Positions 7,638 through 17,725 are shown, numbered from the stretch's first letter. The stretch is 64,000 nt of DNA from Modicisalibacter luteus DSM 23508 (GCF_000378505.1 NZ_KB899993.1:1-64000), one strand, 5' to 3'. Made by a program: numbers and translations. The notes: a model not told the origin generated them from the sequence alone.

Positions 7638-8276
7638 ATGCAGGTCCCACTGGAAATCACCTACAACCATGTTTCCCGCTCCGACTGGATCGATGATTAC
7701 ATCAAGTCGCGTGTCGACAAGCTTGAGCATCTCAGCGACAACATCGTAGCTTGTCGTGTCGTGGTCGAGCAGACACAGAATCCACACCGGACCGGTAACC
7801 CTTACCGTGCTCACGTCGAAGTTTCCCTGCCTGCCAAGCGTGAGTTGGTGGCGGACAAGACGGATACGGTGACCGATCCACAGGTGCAGTTGCGTCCAAT
7901 TATTCGCCATGCCTTCGAGGCGATGGAAAAGCAGCTGAAGAAGGAGAACGGCAAACGCGGGGGACGCAAGGTCAAGCATTACCATAGTGAGGAACCGATT
8001 CCGCCGGTTGCGACAGTGGTCCGCATGTTCGAGGAAGATGGCTATGGGTTTATCAAGAGCCTAAGTGGCGAGGAGTTCTATTTTCATCGCAACTCTGTGC
8101 TTCACAACGACTTCGAGCGCCTGACCGTGGGGACTCAAGTGCGCTTCGAGCCCGAAGAGGGAGAAGACGGACCCCAGGCTAGTACGGTTCAGATTCTGGA
8201 CAAGCCCGGTGTTGCCGGGTCACAGGATGTCGAGAACGATATCGAACAGCCCGCCGGCTGGGAGCGCCGCCACTGA
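7638..8276 (+). CDS. Ribosome hibernation factor (HPF/RaiA) fused to a cold-shock domain
   Basis: A 212-residue protein. Residues 1-102 are an HPF/RaiA domain (PLEITYNHV start, DKLEHLSD, AHVEVSLP), which binds the small ribosomal subunit and silences ribosomes. A basic linker (KKENGKRGGRK) leads to a cold-shock/S1-like OB fold at about 124-187, with the RNA-binding patches GYGFIK (135-140) and FYFHR (147-151). The short tail is acidic. ATG 7638 is chosen because AGGGAGG lies about 7 bases upstream; a GTG and an ATG further upstream have no such site. The role is probably translation silencing or mRNA handling in starvation or cold. The architecture is unlike the short E. coli HPF or the long HPF of Gram-positives. 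Confidence 0.9.
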   Translation: MQVPLEITYNHVSRSDWIDDYIKSRVDKLEHLSDNIVACRVVVEQTQNPHRTGNPYRAHVEVSLPAKRELVADKTDTVTDPQVQLRPIIRHAFEAMEKQLKKENGKRGGRKVKHYHSEEPIPPVATVVRMFEEDGYGFIKSLSGEEFYFHRNSVLHNDFERLTVGTQVRFEPEEGEDGPQASTVQILDKPGVAGSQDVENDIEQPAGWERRH

Positions 8277-8288
8277 GTGATAGCGCGC

Positions 8289-8317
8289 GGGCCCGGACGA
8301 GGAAGCTCGCCGGGCCC
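8289..8317. terminator. GC-rich hairpin between convergent hpf-like and rnt genes
   Basis: GGGCCCG (8289-8295) pairs with CGGGCCC (8311-8317), with an inner CGAG/CTCG helix and the loop GAAG. It lies 12 bases after the HPF-like stop and 62 bases past the rnt stop. It has no U-tract, so intrinsic termination is uncertain, but its position suggests it separates the convergent transcripts. Confidence 0.5.
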
Positions 8318-8378
8318 CCGGGCCCAGATACCGATCGATTCTCTCCCTTACGGACCGAGCCGCTCTCTCCGGCGCGGC

Positions 8379-9044
8379 CTATTCGCTTTCCATGCTCTGC
8401 TCACGCTGGGCCAGTTCCCAGCCACCCATATCCTTGAAACGATTGACAATGGCGCAGAACAATTCTGCGGTACGCTCGGTATCGTAGCGGGCCGAGTGCG
8501 CCGCTGAATTATCGAATTCGATACCTGCCGCACGGCAGGCACGGGCCAGTACGGTTTGTCCGTAAACCAGACCCGAGAGTGTCGCGGTATCGAAGCTGGA
8601 AAATGGATGGAAAGGGTTACGCTTGATGCCGCAGCGGTTCACAGCGGCATTCAAGAAACCATGGTCGAACGAGGCATTGTGACCAACCAGAATTGCCCGG
8701 GTGCACTGGTTGGCCTTGATTGCCTTGCGGACTGGACGAAAGATTTCACCCAGTGCCTGGGCTTCATTGAGGGCCATTCGCTTGCGCAGCGGATTGTCGA
8801 GATCGATACCCGTAAAGTCGAGAGCCGCCTGATCGATGTTCGCACCTTCGAAAGGTTCGACATGAAAGGCAAAGGTGGCATCGGGCAGTAGATTGCCCTG
8901 AGCGTCCATGGTCAGGGTAACTGCTGCGATCTCCAAAATGGCATCGCGTTCGGCATTGAAACCGCCGGTTTCCATGTCTACCACAACCGGCAGAAAACTA
9001 CGAAAGCGCTGAGCCATCAGCACGTGGGCGTTCGCCTCGGTCAT
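8379..9044 (-). CDS. rnt: Ribonuclease T
   Basis: A DEDD-family 3'-5' exoribonuclease that trims tRNA 3' ends and helps mature 5S and 23S rRNA. The 221 residues match the usual size. The catalytic residues are visible: Asp23 and Glu25 in [10 protein letters not shown], Asp127 in HNASFDHGF, and His183/Asp188 in AAHSARYD. The [12 protein letters not shown] segment between them is typical of RNase T. The start at ATG 9044 gives a slightly longer N-terminus; Met10 is an alternative. It is convergent with the HPF fusion and divergent from argG. Confidence 0.96.
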   Translation of the reverse strand: MTEANAHVLMAQRFRSFLPVVVDMETGGFNAERDAILEIAAVTLTMDAQGNLLPDATFAFHVEPFEGANIDQAALDFTGIDLDNPLRKRMALNEAQALGEIFRPVRKAIKANQCTRAILVGHNASFDHGFLNAAVNRCGIKRNPFHPFSSFDTATLSGLVYGQTVLARACRAAGIEFDNSAAHSARYDTERTAELFCAIVNRFKDMGGWELAQREQSMESE

Positions 9045-9143
9045 GCACCTCTCCCAATACAGCGTCGATGGATTGCGGTCGCCCCGCGCTACATTGGCGG
9101 TGAGTTTAGCATCTTTGGCGGCATGGCGTCCCGGACGGCGGTG

Positions 9144-9170
9144 TTCGGCGCCGACAGCGAGCGTTATACT
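9144..9170 (+). promoter_or_regulatory. Possible sigma-70 promoter of argG
   Basis: TATACT at 9165-9170 is a good -10 hexamer about 90 bases before argG. The best -35 candidate, TTCGGC (9144-9149), is poor and only 15 bases away. The assignment rests mainly on the -10 and on position. Confidence 0.3.
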
Positions 9171-9256
9171 TGGGCGATTGAACCATCAGGCCCGGTTGCC
9201 GTGCAGTCGGGCATTGCTGCCTCATAGCGTCAAGCCAGAAAGTTAAGGAGCCCCGC

Positions 9257-10477
9257 ATGTCCGATGTGAAAAAGGTCGTCCTCGCCTATTCCGGCGGTCT
9301 GGATACCTCTGTAATCGTCAAGTGGTTGCAGGAAACCTACGACTGTGAGGTCGTGACCTTTACCGCTGACATCGGTCAGGGCGAAGAAGTCGAGCCCGCC
9401 CGTGCCAAGGCCCAGGCGCTGGGTGTAAAGGAGATCTACATCGAGGACCTGCGCGAAGAGTTCGTGCGCGACTACGTCTACCCGATGTTCCGGGCCAACA
9501 CTATCTATGAAGGCGAGTACCTGCTGGGTACTTCCATCGCGCGCCCGCTCATCGCCAAGCGCCTGATCGAGATCGCCAACGAGACCGGCGCCGACGCCAT
9601 TTCCCACGGCGCGACCGGGAAGGGCAACGACCAGGTACGCTTCGAACTTGGCGCGTACGCGCTCAAGCCAGGCGTCAAGGTCATCGCGCCGTGGCGTGAG
9701 TGGGATCTCACCTCGCGCGAGAAGCTCATGAACTATTGTGAGCAGCACAACATCCCGGTCGACTTCTCCAAGAGCAAGAAGAAGTCGCCGTACTCCATGG
9801 ATGCCAACCTGCTGCACATCTCGTATGAGGGCGGCATCCTAGAAGACCCCTGGGCCGAGGCCGAGGAAGACATGTGGCGCTGGAGCGTTTCGCCCGAGGC
9901 GGCACCCGATCAGCCCACCTACGTCGAGTTGACCTACGAGAAGGGTGACATCGTCGCCATCGATGGTGAGCGCCTGGCTCCGCACGAGGTGCTGGCCAAG
10001 CTCAACAAGCTGGGTGGCGACAATGGCATCGGCCGTCTCGACATCGTCGAGAACCGCTACGTTGGAATGAAGTCACGTGGCTGCTACGAAACGCCAGGGG
10101 GCACCATCATGTTGCGTGCCCACCGCGCCATCGAATCGATTACTCTCGACCGCGAGGCTGCACACCTCAAGGACGAGCTGATGCCCAAGTACGCCGAGAC
10201 CATCTATAACGGCTACTGGTGGAGCCCGGAACGCAGGATGCTGCAGGCAGCCATCGACGAGACCCAGCAATACGTCAATGGTGTCGTGCGCATGAAACTG
10301 TACAAGGGCAGCGCCAGCGTGGTCGGGCGCAAGTCCGAACAGTCGCTGTTTGACGAGTCGATTGCCACCTTCGAAGATGATGCAGGCGCCTACAATCAGA
10401 AGGATGCCGAAGGCTTCATCAAGCTCAATGCGCTGCGCTTGCGCATCGCGGCAGGCAAGGGGCGAAATGCCGGCTAA
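9257..10477 (+). CDS. argG: Argininosuccinate synthase
   Basis: It joins citrulline and aspartate with ATP to give argininosuccinate, the step after ArgF. The 406-residue protein has the N-type ATP pyrophosphatase loop YSGGLDTSV (residues 11-19), followed by the family blocks [15 protein letters not shown] and [20 protein letters not shown] (20 residues). AAGGAG precedes ATG 9257 at normal spacing. Codon use is strongly GC-ended (runs of GAG, CTG, GCC), as expected for a well-expressed gene. The small HlyU-like gene follows 44 bases later and is probably on the same transcript. Confidence 0.98.
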   Translation: MSDVKKVVLAYSGGLDTSVIVKWLQETYDCEVVTFTADIGQGEEVEPARAKAQALGVKEIYIEDLREEFVRDYVYPMFRANTIYEGEYLLGTSIARPLIAKRLIEIANETGADAISHGATGKGNDQVRFELGAYALKPGVKVIAPWREWDLTSREKLMNYCEQHNIPVDFSKSKKKSPYSMDANLLHISYEGGILEDPWAEAEEDMWRWSVSPEAAPDQPTYVELTYEKGDIVAIDGERLAPHEVLAKLNKLGGDNGIGRLDIVENRYVGMKSRGCYETPGGTIMLRAHRAIESITLDREAAHLKDELMPKYAETIYNGYWWSPERRMLQAAIDETQQYVNGVVRMKLYKGSASVVGRKSEQSLFDESIATFEDDAGAYNQKDAEGFIKLNALRLRIAAGKGRNAG

Positions 10478-10521
10478 GGCAAGGCCGGACGACATATCTT
10501 GGTAGACACCAGGGAGGTGCT

Positions 10522-10809
10522 ATGCTCAAGAAACTGATCGATGGCCTGTTTCGCAGTGGCGATGTCAATGCCGAAGAGATTCCGGCGACGGATTACCGGG
10601 GCTACCTGATCACGCCGGACCCGCAGGATGCTGGTGGCCAGTATCGGGTCAGCGGCTGGATCCGAAAACCGATCGAGGGTGGCAAGACCCTTGAGCATCG
10701 TTTCGAGCGTTCAGACATGGTCGGCAGCCGGGAAGCCTGTGCCGAGCTGACCATCGACAAGGCCGAACGCTTCATCGATGAGCGTGGCGACGATATCTTC
10801 GAAAGCTGA
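10522..10809 (+). CDS. HlyU family protein
   Basis: A 95-residue protein resembling the HlyU family: a short helix with Lys/Leu (LKKLIDGLF), YRGYLITPDPQ, QYRVSGWIRK and RSDMVGSREACAELTIDKAERFIDE in sections. HlyU itself is a DNA-binding activator in Vibrio, but most relatives are uncharacterised and some lack any clear helix-turn-helix; I cannot see a DNA-binding motif here. GGGAGG precedes ATG 10522. It sits 44 bases after argG, likely co-transcribed, and is followed by a terminator. Confidence 0.8.
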   Translation: MLKKLIDGLFRSGDVNAEEIPATDYRGYLITPDPQDAGGQYRVSGWIRKPIEGGKTLEHRFERSDMVGSREACAELTIDKAERFIDERGDDIFES

Positions 10810-10830
10810 TCGGCATAGCTAAGCGTTAGA

Positions 10831-10859
10831 GAAACGGCACCCTTCTGGGTGTCGTTTTT
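10831..10859 (+). terminator. Terminator of the argG-hlyU unit
   Basis: AACGGCACCC (10833-10842) pairs with GGGTGTCGTT (10847-10856), with one G-T pair and a TTCT tetraloop. A T-run follows. Confidence 0.88.
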
Positions 10860-11000
10860 CGTTTCTGGGCCTGAACGACAAGATGCTCGACGGCCGTTAA
10901 GAAATGATCCGCCTGAGGGAAGCGTTGACTAGCGGGATGGCGTAGCGCTGTTCCGCGCGCCATGATGACAGTCTTTCACGATGGCCAAGGGCTCACTTTC

Positions 11001-11672
11001 ATGATCCAGGTACATCATCTGGAAAATTCGCGTTCGCAGCGAGCGCTCTGGCTGCTCGAGGAACTCGGCCTTGAGTACGCCATCATCGCATACCGTCGCG
11101 ATTCCCACACCATGCTGGCCCCGCCCGAGCTCAAGAAGGTGCATCCGCTGGGCAAGTCGCCTGTGATCACTGATGGCGAGATCACCGTTGCCGAGTCGGG
11201 GGCGATCATTGATTACCTCCTAGACAGCTACGACACTCAGCATCAACTGTTCCCTCCTCACGGTAGCGCCGAGTACCGCCGTTATCGCTACTGGCTGCAC
11301 TATGCTGAAGGCTCGGCAATGCCGCCGCTGGTAATGAAGCTGGTGTTCTCGCGCCTGGACAAGCCACCGATACCCGCGTTGATCCGGCCCATTGGCCGAA
11401 TGTTGGCCAATGGTGTCAAGGCGCGATATCTCGACCCGCAGATTCGCCAGCATGCAGATTTCTTGGAGCGCGAACTGTCCAACTCGCCATGGTTTGCCGG
11501 GGAGCATTTCAGTGCTGCCGATATCCAGATGAGCTTTCCGCTACAGGCGCTCGAGGCGCGCGGCGGTTTAGGTGAACGCCCTAACCTCAAGGACTGTCTG
11601 GCACGCATGCGAGAGCGACCCGCCTATCAACGAGCAATAGCAAAGGGCGGGAAATTCACTCTTCCCGGATAA
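11001..11672 (+). CDS. Glutathione S-transferase
   Basis: A 223-residue cytosolic GST. The N-terminal thioredoxin-like domain has HHLENSRSQRALWLLEELGL, with Ser residues in the position that activates glutathione, and the cis-Pro / gamma-glutamyl contact segment KSPVITDGEITVAESGAI (residues 52-69). The C-terminal helical domain contains WFAGEHFSAADIQMSFPLQ, including the conserved N-capping Asp. ATG 11001 is chosen since relatives begin a few residues before HHLENSRS; ATG 10962 would add 13 residues with no better ribosome site. The substrate is unknown; detoxification is likely. Confidence 0.9.
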   Translation: MIQVHHLENSRSQRALWLLEELGLEYAIIAYRRDSHTMLAPPELKKVHPLGKSPVITDGEITVAESGAIIDYLLDSYDTQHQLFPPHGSAEYRRYRYWLHYAEGSAMPPLVMKLVFSRLDKPPIPALIRPIGRMLANGVKARYLDPQIRQHADFLERELSNSPWFAGEHFSAADIQMSFPLQALEARGGLGERPNLKDCLARMRERPAYQRAIAKGGKFTLPG

Positions 11673-11707
11673 GTGATTCATCGAGCCGGCACAGGCCCGC
11701 TGCGTGG

Positions 11708-12469
11708 CTAATAGCCTGGCATTAGCCGGGAGCGCAGCAGGTAGAAGGCCCGTCCCAGCCATTCGTGTAGCGCTTGGGTGCTGTAATGAAGGTGATAGGC
11801 GCGGGGAACCCAGGCGGCGAGCCCCGGCGGAGGCTGACTGGCAAAGTCGGTAGGAGCCGGGATAACGACCATGCCGGCGTGAATGAACTCAGGCACGGCG
11901 CGCGGCAGATGCCAGGCTTGTGAAACCAGTAATACCGTACGGATGTCCTCGCGCTTGAGCATGGTTGCACTGAACGCTGCATTCTCCGCCGTGGTGCGGC
12001 TGCGGCTTTCCTGCCAACGGGCCTTGAGGCCGAACACCTCTTCCAGAGCCTGGGCCATGAGTGTGGCCTCGGCAATGGTTTCTCCATGGACGCGCCCTCC
12101 AGAAACCAGTAAAGGCAGCCCGGTCTGGCGCGCCAGCCAGGCCGCATATGCCAGACGTCGCCAAGTGGCATTGGCAGGAGCATCGCCCCAGCCGAACTCT
12201 GGTGAGTCGTAGTCGCGCCCTCCACCGAGAACGACGATCGCCTGCGCTTCCTTCAATTGGGCCGTTCTCGGCGGGTCATAGGGTTCCAGGCTCCAGCGCA
12301 GCAGGTAACTGGCCCAAGGGGTAGCCAGGATGAGCAGGGTGGCCAGGCCCAGTGTGACCAAGCCAATGCCCCAGCGTCGATGGTGGCTCCAAAGCCCCAG
12401 CCCAGCCAGGATCATCAGCGCATTGGCCATCGGAGGAAGAAACAGGTATTTCAGAACATAGAGCAACAT
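11708..12469 (-). CDS. YdcF/ElyC-type DUF218 membrane protein
   Basis: A 253-residue inner-membrane protein. Two N-terminal hydrophobic segments (about residues 5-22 and 34-55) are followed by a DUF218 domain with AIVVLGGGRDYD (76-87), PLLVSGGRVHGETIAEA, RTTAENAAF and VLLVSQAWHLPRA. This is the layout of ElyC/YdcF proteins, which have been linked to undecaprenyl-phosphate handling and envelope integrity in E. coli. The acidic and His residues of the DUF218 core are kept. It is a single gene convergent with the GST gene and close to nth upstream; the ribosome site is weak. Confidence 0.88.
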   Translation of the reverse strand: MLLYVLKYLFLPPMANALMILAGLGLWSHHRRWGIGLVTLGLATLLILATPWASYLLRWSLEPYDPPRTAQLKEAQAIVVLGGGRDYDSPEFGWGDAPANATWRRLAYAAWLARQTGLPLLVSGGRVHGETIAEATLMAQALEEVFGLKARWQESRSRTTAENAAFSATMLKREDIRTVLLVSQAWHLPRAVPEFIHAGMVVIPAPTDFASQPPPGLAAWVPRAYHLHYSTQALHEWLGRAFYLLRSRLMPGY

Positions 12470-12573
12470 GCAAAGTGGCCTGGTGGCTGGTCACACAATG
12501 TGCCAGCGCAAGCTGGCCAACGTTCAGAAGGTAACTCAGCTGCCGCGTTTCGCAAACCAGCCTAACGTCGTGT

Positions 12574-13212
12574 TCAGAACAGTTCGGTCTTGTCGGGGAA
12601 CTCGCATAGATCCTCGATCACGCAGCTACCGCAGCGTGGCTTGCGCGCAACGCAGGTGTAACGTCCATGCAGGATTAGCCAATGGTGGGCATCTTGGCGG
12701 AATTCACGAGGCACGTGGCGCAGCAGTTTCTGCTCGACGTCGTTGACGTTCTTGCCGGTAGCGATGCGGGTGCGATTGGAGACACGGAAAATATGCGTGT
12801 CCACGGCAATGGTGGGTTCGCCGAAGGCGGTATTGAGGATCACATTGGCCGTCTTGCGGCCCACACCCGGTAGCGCTTCCAGGGCTTGGCGCGTCTTCGG
12901 AACCTCGCCAGCGTGTTGCTCGACCAGGATACGGCAGGTCTTCATCAGATTTTCGGCCTTGGTGTTGTAAAGGCCAATGGTCTTGATGTGTTCCTTCAGG
13001 CCGTCGATGCCCAGGTCGAGGATGGCCTGCGGCGTGTTGGCGACCGGAAACAGCCGCGCCGTTGCCTTGTTGACCCCAACGTCTGTGGCTTGAGCGGAGA
13101 GCAGGACCGCCGTCAGCAGCTCGAACGGCGTCGTCCAGTTGAGTTCGGTGGTGGGGGTGGGGTTATGCTCGCGCAGACGGACAAAGATATCGTGGCGTTT
13201 CTGGGCGTTCAT
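12574..13212 (-). CDS. nth: Endonuclease III
   Basis: A bifunctional DNA glycosylase/AP lyase for oxidised pyrimidines in base excision repair. All family features are present in 212 residues: the helix-hairpin-helix LPGVGRKTANVIL (114-126) with catalytic Lys120, Asp138 in AVDTHIFRVSNR, and the C-terminal [4Fe-4S] loop CVARKPRCGSCVIEDLC. It is the last gene of the rnf run, 49 bases after rnfE, as in many gammaproteobacteria. The linkage may reflect iron-sulfur or redox co-regulation, but that is not shown here. Confidence 0.97.
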   Translation of the reverse strand: MNAQKRHDIFVRLREHNPTPTTELNWTTPFELLTAVLLSAQATDVGVNKATARLFPVANTPQAILDLGIDGLKEHIKTIGLYNTKAENLMKTCRILVEQHAGEVPKTRQALEALPGVGRKTANVILNTAFGEPTIAVDTHIFRVSNRTRIATGKNVNDVEQKLLRHVPREFRQDAHHWLILHGRYTCVARKPRCGSCVIEDLCEFPDKTELF

Positions 13213-13261
13213 CCGAGGCTCATCGTGTCAGATTCGGGAGCAGGAGTGTAACAAACCGTCG

Positions 13262-13966
13262 TCATCGAATGATGCCGGTCACTCGCACCCGACGATTTTC
13301 CTTTGTCGGTGTGGCCTGCTGACGATGACGCCGACGCTCCAGTCGATCGTCGATGACGTTCTTGGTGGCGATCAGTAATCCAGTTGCAAAGAACGCGCCG
13401 GGGGGCAGGACCAGGAACAGGAAGCTGTAATCGGCGAACACCGTTACCTGCCAATTGGCAGCTCCCGGGCCGAGCAGCAGTTCCATGCCGGCGAACAGCG
13501 TGCCCTGGCCGAACAGTTCGCGTACCGCACCGAGTACTACCAGTACGGCAGCGAAACCCAGGCCCATCATCAGGCCATCAGTAGCAGCGGGAAGCAGCGG
13601 GTTCTTGGCAGCAAAGGCGTCCGCTCGCCCGAGGATGGCACAGTTGGTGACGATCAGCGGAATGAAGATGCCGAGTATCTGGTAGAGGCGGAACGTATAG
13701 GCCTGCATCAGCAGCTCAGCACAGGTCACGAATGCGGCGATAATCATTACGAAGGCGGGCAGGCGAACGCTGGCCGGCACATGATGGCGAATCAACGAGA
13801 CCGATACGTTGGCGCCGATCATCACCAACAACGTGGCCAGTCCCAGGCCGAGTGCATTGACCACCGTACTGGTGACTGCCAGTAGCGGACACAGCCCAAG
13901 TAATTGGACCAGGGCGGGATTGTTGCTCCACAGGCCATTTCTGGTGAGTTCGTTGAACTGGCTCAT
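13262..13966 (-). CDS. rnfE: Electron transport complex subunit RnfE
   Basis: A membrane subunit of the Rnf (Rsx) ferredoxin:NAD+ oxidoreductase. The 234-residue protein has about six membrane helices and the family block [10 protein letters not shown] (24-33), paired with [13 protein letters not shown] (the conserved cysteines thought to hold a membrane iron-sulfur site shared with RnfA). The C-terminal tail is Arg-rich. Its start overlaps the rnfG stop by 4 bases, indicating translational coupling. Confidence 0.96.
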   Translation of the reverse strand: MSQFNELTRNGLWSNNPALVQLLGLCPLLAVTSTVVNALGLGLATLLVMIGANVSVSLIRHHVPASVRLPAFVMIIAAFVTCAELLMQAYTFRLYQILGIFIPLIVTNCAILGRADAFAAKNPLLPAATDGLMMGLGFAAVLVVLGAVRELFGQGTLFAGMELLLGPGAANWQVTVFADYSFLFLVLPPGAFFATGLLIATKNVIDDRLERRRHRQQATPTKENRRVRVTGIIR

Positions 13967-14604
13967 AGCGAAGCGTCTCCTGCGGGTCGGTCCAGTAGCA
14001 TGGCGCGGTTGTCAGCAAAGTATTCAAGACTACGGCGCACGGCACCGACCACGGCACGGGGCGTAATGGTCGCACCGGTGAACGCATCGAACACTCCTCC
14101 GTCAGGGCGAACGGCCCATTGTTCGTCCGGCGGGTTGCTCAACGACAGGCCGGTGAATTGCTCGATCCAGCTGGCCTTACGGACTTCGACCTTGTCACCC
14201 AATCCCGGCGTTTCCCGGTGATCCAGTACGCGTACACCCGTCAGCGAACCATCGGCAGCGATGCCGACCAGCAGCGAAATATTACCGCTGTACCCGTTGG
14301 GTGTTACCACCGGCAGGATTACTGCACGGACTTGGCCATCGTGGCGCGCGCGCCAGGCGGTGAACGGCTCTGGCTGGCCCAGCGAGTCTGCGGCGGGCAA
14401 AGTGACGGCGCCATCAAGCAGGTCGTTGTCGTGCAGTTCTGCGGGCATTACCTGGCCCAGCGCCTGATATTGACTGGCGAGCCGGTTGTCCTGAATCCGC
14501 CCGGCTGTCAGGGAATGGGTGACGCCTACCACGCCGGCGGTCACCATGGCGAACAGGCTAAGCCCCACGGCACCGCGACGAATGCTGTGAGTCAATTCGC
14601 TCAT
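13963..14604 (-). CDS. rnfG: Electron transport complex subunit RnfG (covalent FMN subunit)
   Basis: A 213-residue protein with one N-terminal membrane helix (about 11-32) and a periplasmic FMN-binding domain. The flavinylation motif DAFTGAT (173-179) places FMN on Thr179. [14 protein letters not shown] (127-140) is the other family signature. FMN attachment needs the transferase ApbE, which is not encoded in this window. The gene overlaps rnfD and rnfE by 4 bases each. Confidence 0.97.
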   Translation of the reverse strand: MSELTHSIRRGAVGLSLFAMVTAGVVGVTHSLTAGRIQDNRLASQYQALGQVMPAELHDNDLLDGAVTLPAADSLGQPEPFTAWRARHDGQVRAVILPVVTPNGYSGNISLLVGIAADGSLTGVRVLDHRETPGLGDKVEVRKASWIEQFTGLSLSNPPDEQWAVRPDGGVFDAFTGATITPRAVVGAVRRSLEYFADNRAMLLDRPAGDASL

Positions 14605-15671
14605 GATGTTTCCTCGTCGCTATCGAGCTGTCGGACCTTGATGCCGCGGTTGGCCCTGGCATGCCCGTAAGTGCGAGGCTGGGTGTAGTAGTCGATGAAT
14701 GGCACAGCGAAATTCATCAACAGTACGGCAAAGGCCACCGCATCCGGGTAGGCCCCGGTCGGACGAATGACCATGATCAGCAGACCGATGCCGGCACCGT
14801 ACCAGAGTTTACCCCGGCGGCTGGTGGCGGCACTCACCGGATCGGTAGCAATGAAAAAGGCGCCGAAGATGGCAGCGCCACCCAGCAGGTGGAAGAGCGG
14901 ACTGGCGAAATGGCTGGGGTCGATGGCATACAGCACGGTAGCCATCAGCGTCAGGGTACCCAGCAGGCTCACCGGGATATGCCAGGTAATGATGCGTTTG
15001 ACGAACAATATGCCACCGCCAACCAGCCAGGCCAGGGCGACATTGTTCCAGGCGCCGAGCGTGCCGGAAGGCAGCGGATCGGAGGCCCAGAACTCACTGG
15101 CAAGTATCATCTCGCCCTTGTGCTTGAAGGCATCCAGCGGGGTGGCGCCGGTCATGGCATCGGTTGGGCTGGCGAGCCCCAGTAAGTGGCGTAGCGCTTC
15201 ACCCGGAGAAACGGCTTCTTGTCCGAACAAGCCATGAGGCGCGGCCCACTGTGTCATCTCGACCGGAAAGGCAATCAGCAGCAGGGCATAGCCGACCATC
15301 GCCGGATTGAAAGGGTTCTGGCCCAGTCCGCCGAAGAGGTGCTTGGCGACAACGATGGCAGCGACCATGCCTACCAGGATCAGCCACCAGGGCACGAGTG
15401 GGGGCAGTGAAACGCCAAGCAACACGCCGGTGACCAATGCGCTGTTGTCACGAAGCGCCATGCCCAGCGGGCGCTGGCGCAAACGCAACACGCCGGCTTC
15501 CAGCATGATACCCAGCATGGCGGCCAGCAATACGTTGAGTAGCACGCCCCAGCCAAAATAATAGGTCGCGGTTAACATACCCGGTAGGGTGGCAAGCAAG
15601 ACCCAACCCATGACGCGGCCGGTGGACGTCGTGGCGCGGGTGTGCGGAGAGCTGGCGTGCATCAGGCTCAT
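14601..15671 (-). CDS. rnfD: Electron transport complex subunit RnfD (covalent FMN subunit)
   Basis: A 356-residue polytopic membrane protein related to NqrB. The flavinylation motif DAMTGAT (171-177) carries a second covalent FMN, predicted on Thr177. GLGQNPFNPAMVGYALLL is the family block after the fourth helix. The protein takes part in ion translocation by the complex. Start and stop overlap rnfC and rnfG by 4 bases. Confidence 0.97.
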   Translation of the reverse strand: MSLMHASSPHTRATTSTGRVMGWVLLATLPGMLTATYYFGWGVLLNVLLAAMLGIMLEAGVLRLRQRPLGMALRDNSALVTGVLLGVSLPPLVPWWLILVGMVAAIVVAKHLFGGLGQNPFNPAMVGYALLLIAFPVEMTQWAAPHGLFGQEAVSPGEALRHLLGLASPTDAMTGATPLDAFKHKGEMILASEFWASDPLPSGTLGAWNNVALAWLVGGGILFVKRIITWHIPVSLLGTLTLMATVLYAIDPSHFASPLFHLLGGAAIFGAFFIATDPVSAATSRRGKLWYGAGIGLLIMVIRPTGAYPDAVAFAVLLMNFAVPFIDYYTQPRTYGHARANRGIKVRQLDSDEETS

Positions 15672-17725
15672 GGCGTCGAAGTGTCCTTCTGGTCATTGGC
15701 AGCACGCTCGGCCTCGCGCAAGGATTGTTGGGCGCGTTCCAGGTTGCCGTTGGCACGCTCGAGCTTCTGCTGGGCTGATGCCAGAGCCTCGTCATCGTTC
15801 TGGGTCTGGGCGTCCTGAAGCCCCTTTTCCGCCTTGCGGTAGGCGGCCTGGGCTGAGGCGACGGCGATCTTGCGTTGGCGGATCTGCTTGGCAAATTCGC
15901 CTTGGTTACTGGCTGGGGCAGAGGGCTTCTTGCTGTCGCCGTTGGTCGGTTCCGCTTCCGATACTGGCTGGCTGGCTGTCGAGGGCTGGGATTGCAATGA
16001 AGCCAGTCGAGCTTCAGTGGCGTGAAGATTTTCCCGAGCGGTAGCTAGTTGGGTTTCCAGGTCGTTCAAATCTGCCGAGGGGCTCTGCCCACCCTCGCTG
16101 GCACGAGCCAACGCTTTCTCTGCCTTTCTGGCCGCTGCCTTGGCAGCGGCCTGGGCGATTTTGAGTTTCTTGAGCTCGGCGGCGGCGTCTTGGCTTTCGT
16201 TCTGATGCGTGTCGCTGGCACTGGCGGGCGCGGCCGTATCATGTAGGCCAGACGCTGGGCGTGACGCCTTGGCCTGTTGCAAGCGAGCTTGTCGCCGCGC
16301 TTCCTTTTCGGCTTGCTCACGGGCCATGCGCGCCTGGCGGAATTCGAATCGGTGACGGGCATGTTCGGCCTTGCGCGCTTCCTGCTCGCGTAGACGAATC
16401 TCGCCCTTGGCGGCACGATAATACTGAACCAGAGGAATGTGGCTTGGGCAAACGAAGGCGCAGGCGCCGCATTCGATACAGTCGAAGAGGTTGAACAGCT
16501 CGGCCTTGTCGTGTTCCCGACTCTTGCTGTACCAGTACAACTGCTGGGGTAATAGCGAGGCGGGGCAGGCCGTCTCACAGGCGCCACAGCGAATGCATGG
16601 CTGCTCGACCGGCGCCGGCGGGAATTCTTTAGGCGTACCGGCAATTACACAATTGCCGGTCTTGACCAGTGGCAGGGCATCGCTATCCAGAGTAAAGCCC
16701 ATCATTGGCCCACCCAGAATCAGTTGCGACAGCCGCTCGGGGCGTACGCCGGCAAACGTGAGCAGTTGATGCAATGGCGTGCCCAGACGAGCCTCCAGAT
16801 TGCCCGGGCGGGCCAGCGCCTCTCCCGTCAGCGTAACGATACGCGAGATCATTGGCTCACCGTCGCGTATCGCCCGTAGCGAGGCCAACAGGGTACCCGG
16901 GTTGTGGCATAGCACGCCGACATCTGCCGGCAACCCGCGAGAAGGTACCTCGCGTCCGGTGAGCCGTTGCACTAGCTGGCGCTCGCCGCCACTGGGGTAG
17001 CGTGTCGCCACGACCTGGAGTTCGACGGAAACCGCATCACTTGGCAGATTCCGCAGGGCCTGGCGCAGCGCCACAATCGCTTCGGGCTTGTTGTCTTCGA
17101 TGCCGATCAGGATGCGATTGGCGCCGCATAGCCGCGCTAACATGCGCGCCCCCTCGAGGACATCGCCAGGATAGGTGCGCAGCGTCAGATCATCGGCGGA
17201 AATGTAGGGTTCGCACTCTGCGGCATTGACGATCAGCGTGTCGATGGCATGGCGTTGGCGTACCTGCGCCTTCACCGCAGCCGGGAAACCGGCCCCGCCA
17301 AGGCCGACCACGCCGGAAGCCTGCAATCGTTCGATCAATGCAGCATCGCTTGCGGTTCGCCAGTCCAGCGAGGCCATGCGCAACCAGACATCGCTTTTGC
17401 CATCACCCTCAATAACGATGCTCAGGGCCTGGTATTCTCCTACCGCCGCCGATGGGTGTGGCACGGCACGCTCTTCAATAGCCGTTACGGTACCGGTGAT
17501 GCTGGCATGTACATGCGCCGAGATCATGCCTTCAGCGCGGGCGACTATTTCGCCGGTGCGCACAGACTGGCCGACGGTAACCACTGGCTCGGCGGGCATA
17601 CCGACATGTTGGGCTAGCGGCAGCACGACCTGAGTAGGCAATGGCGCTTCAATCAGTGGTGTCCGATTGGAAAGCGTTTTGCGCTCCGGTGGAAAGATGC
17701 CACCCGGAAAATCGAAATCAGCCAT
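15668..17725 (-). CDS. rnfC: Electron transport complex subunit RnfC with long Ala/Lys/Gln-rich tail
   Basis: A 685-residue subunit that receives NADH electrons. [12 protein letters not shown] (141-152) is the flavin/NADH site; two ferredoxin clusters follow at Cys377/380/383/387 and Cys416/419/422/426. From about residue 440 to the end is a helical, Ala/Lys/Gln-rich extension with repeated units ([23 protein letters not shown]) and a Ser/Pro/Thr-rich break. Such tails occur in many gammaproteobacterial RnfC proteins, vary in length, and have no agreed function. The start overlaps rnfB by 8 bases. Confidence 0.97.
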   Translation of the reverse strand: MADFDFPGGIFPPERKTLSNRTPLIEAPLPTQVVLPLAQHVGMPAEPVVTVGQSVRTGEIVARAEGMISAHVHASITGTVTAIEERAVPHPSAAVGEYQALSIVIEGDGKSDVWLRMASLDWRTASDAALIERLQASGVVGLGGAGFPAAVKAQVRQRHAIDTLIVNAAECEPYISADDLTLRTYPGDVLEGARMLARLCGANRILIGIEDNKPEAIVALRQALRNLPSDAVSVELQVVATRYPSGGERQLVQRLTGREVPSRGLPADVGVLCHNPGTLLASLRAIRDGEPMISRIVTLTGEALARPGNLEARLGTPLHQLLTFAGVRPERLSQLILGGPMMGFTLDSDALPLVKTGNCVIAGTPKEFPPAPVEQPCIRCGACETACPASLLPQQLYWYSKSREHDKAELFNLFDCIECGACAFVCPSHIPLVQYYRAAKGEIRLREQEARKAEHARHRFEFRQARMAREQAEKEARRQARLQQAKASRPASGLHDTAAPASASDTHQNESQDAAAELKKLKIAQAAAKAAARKAEKALARASEGGQSPSADLNDLETQLATARENLHATEARLASLQSQPSTASQPVSEAEPTNGDSKKPSAPASNQGEFAKQIRQRKIAVASAQAAYRKAEKGLQDAQTQNDDEALASAQQKLERANGNLERAQQSLREAERAANDQKDTSTP

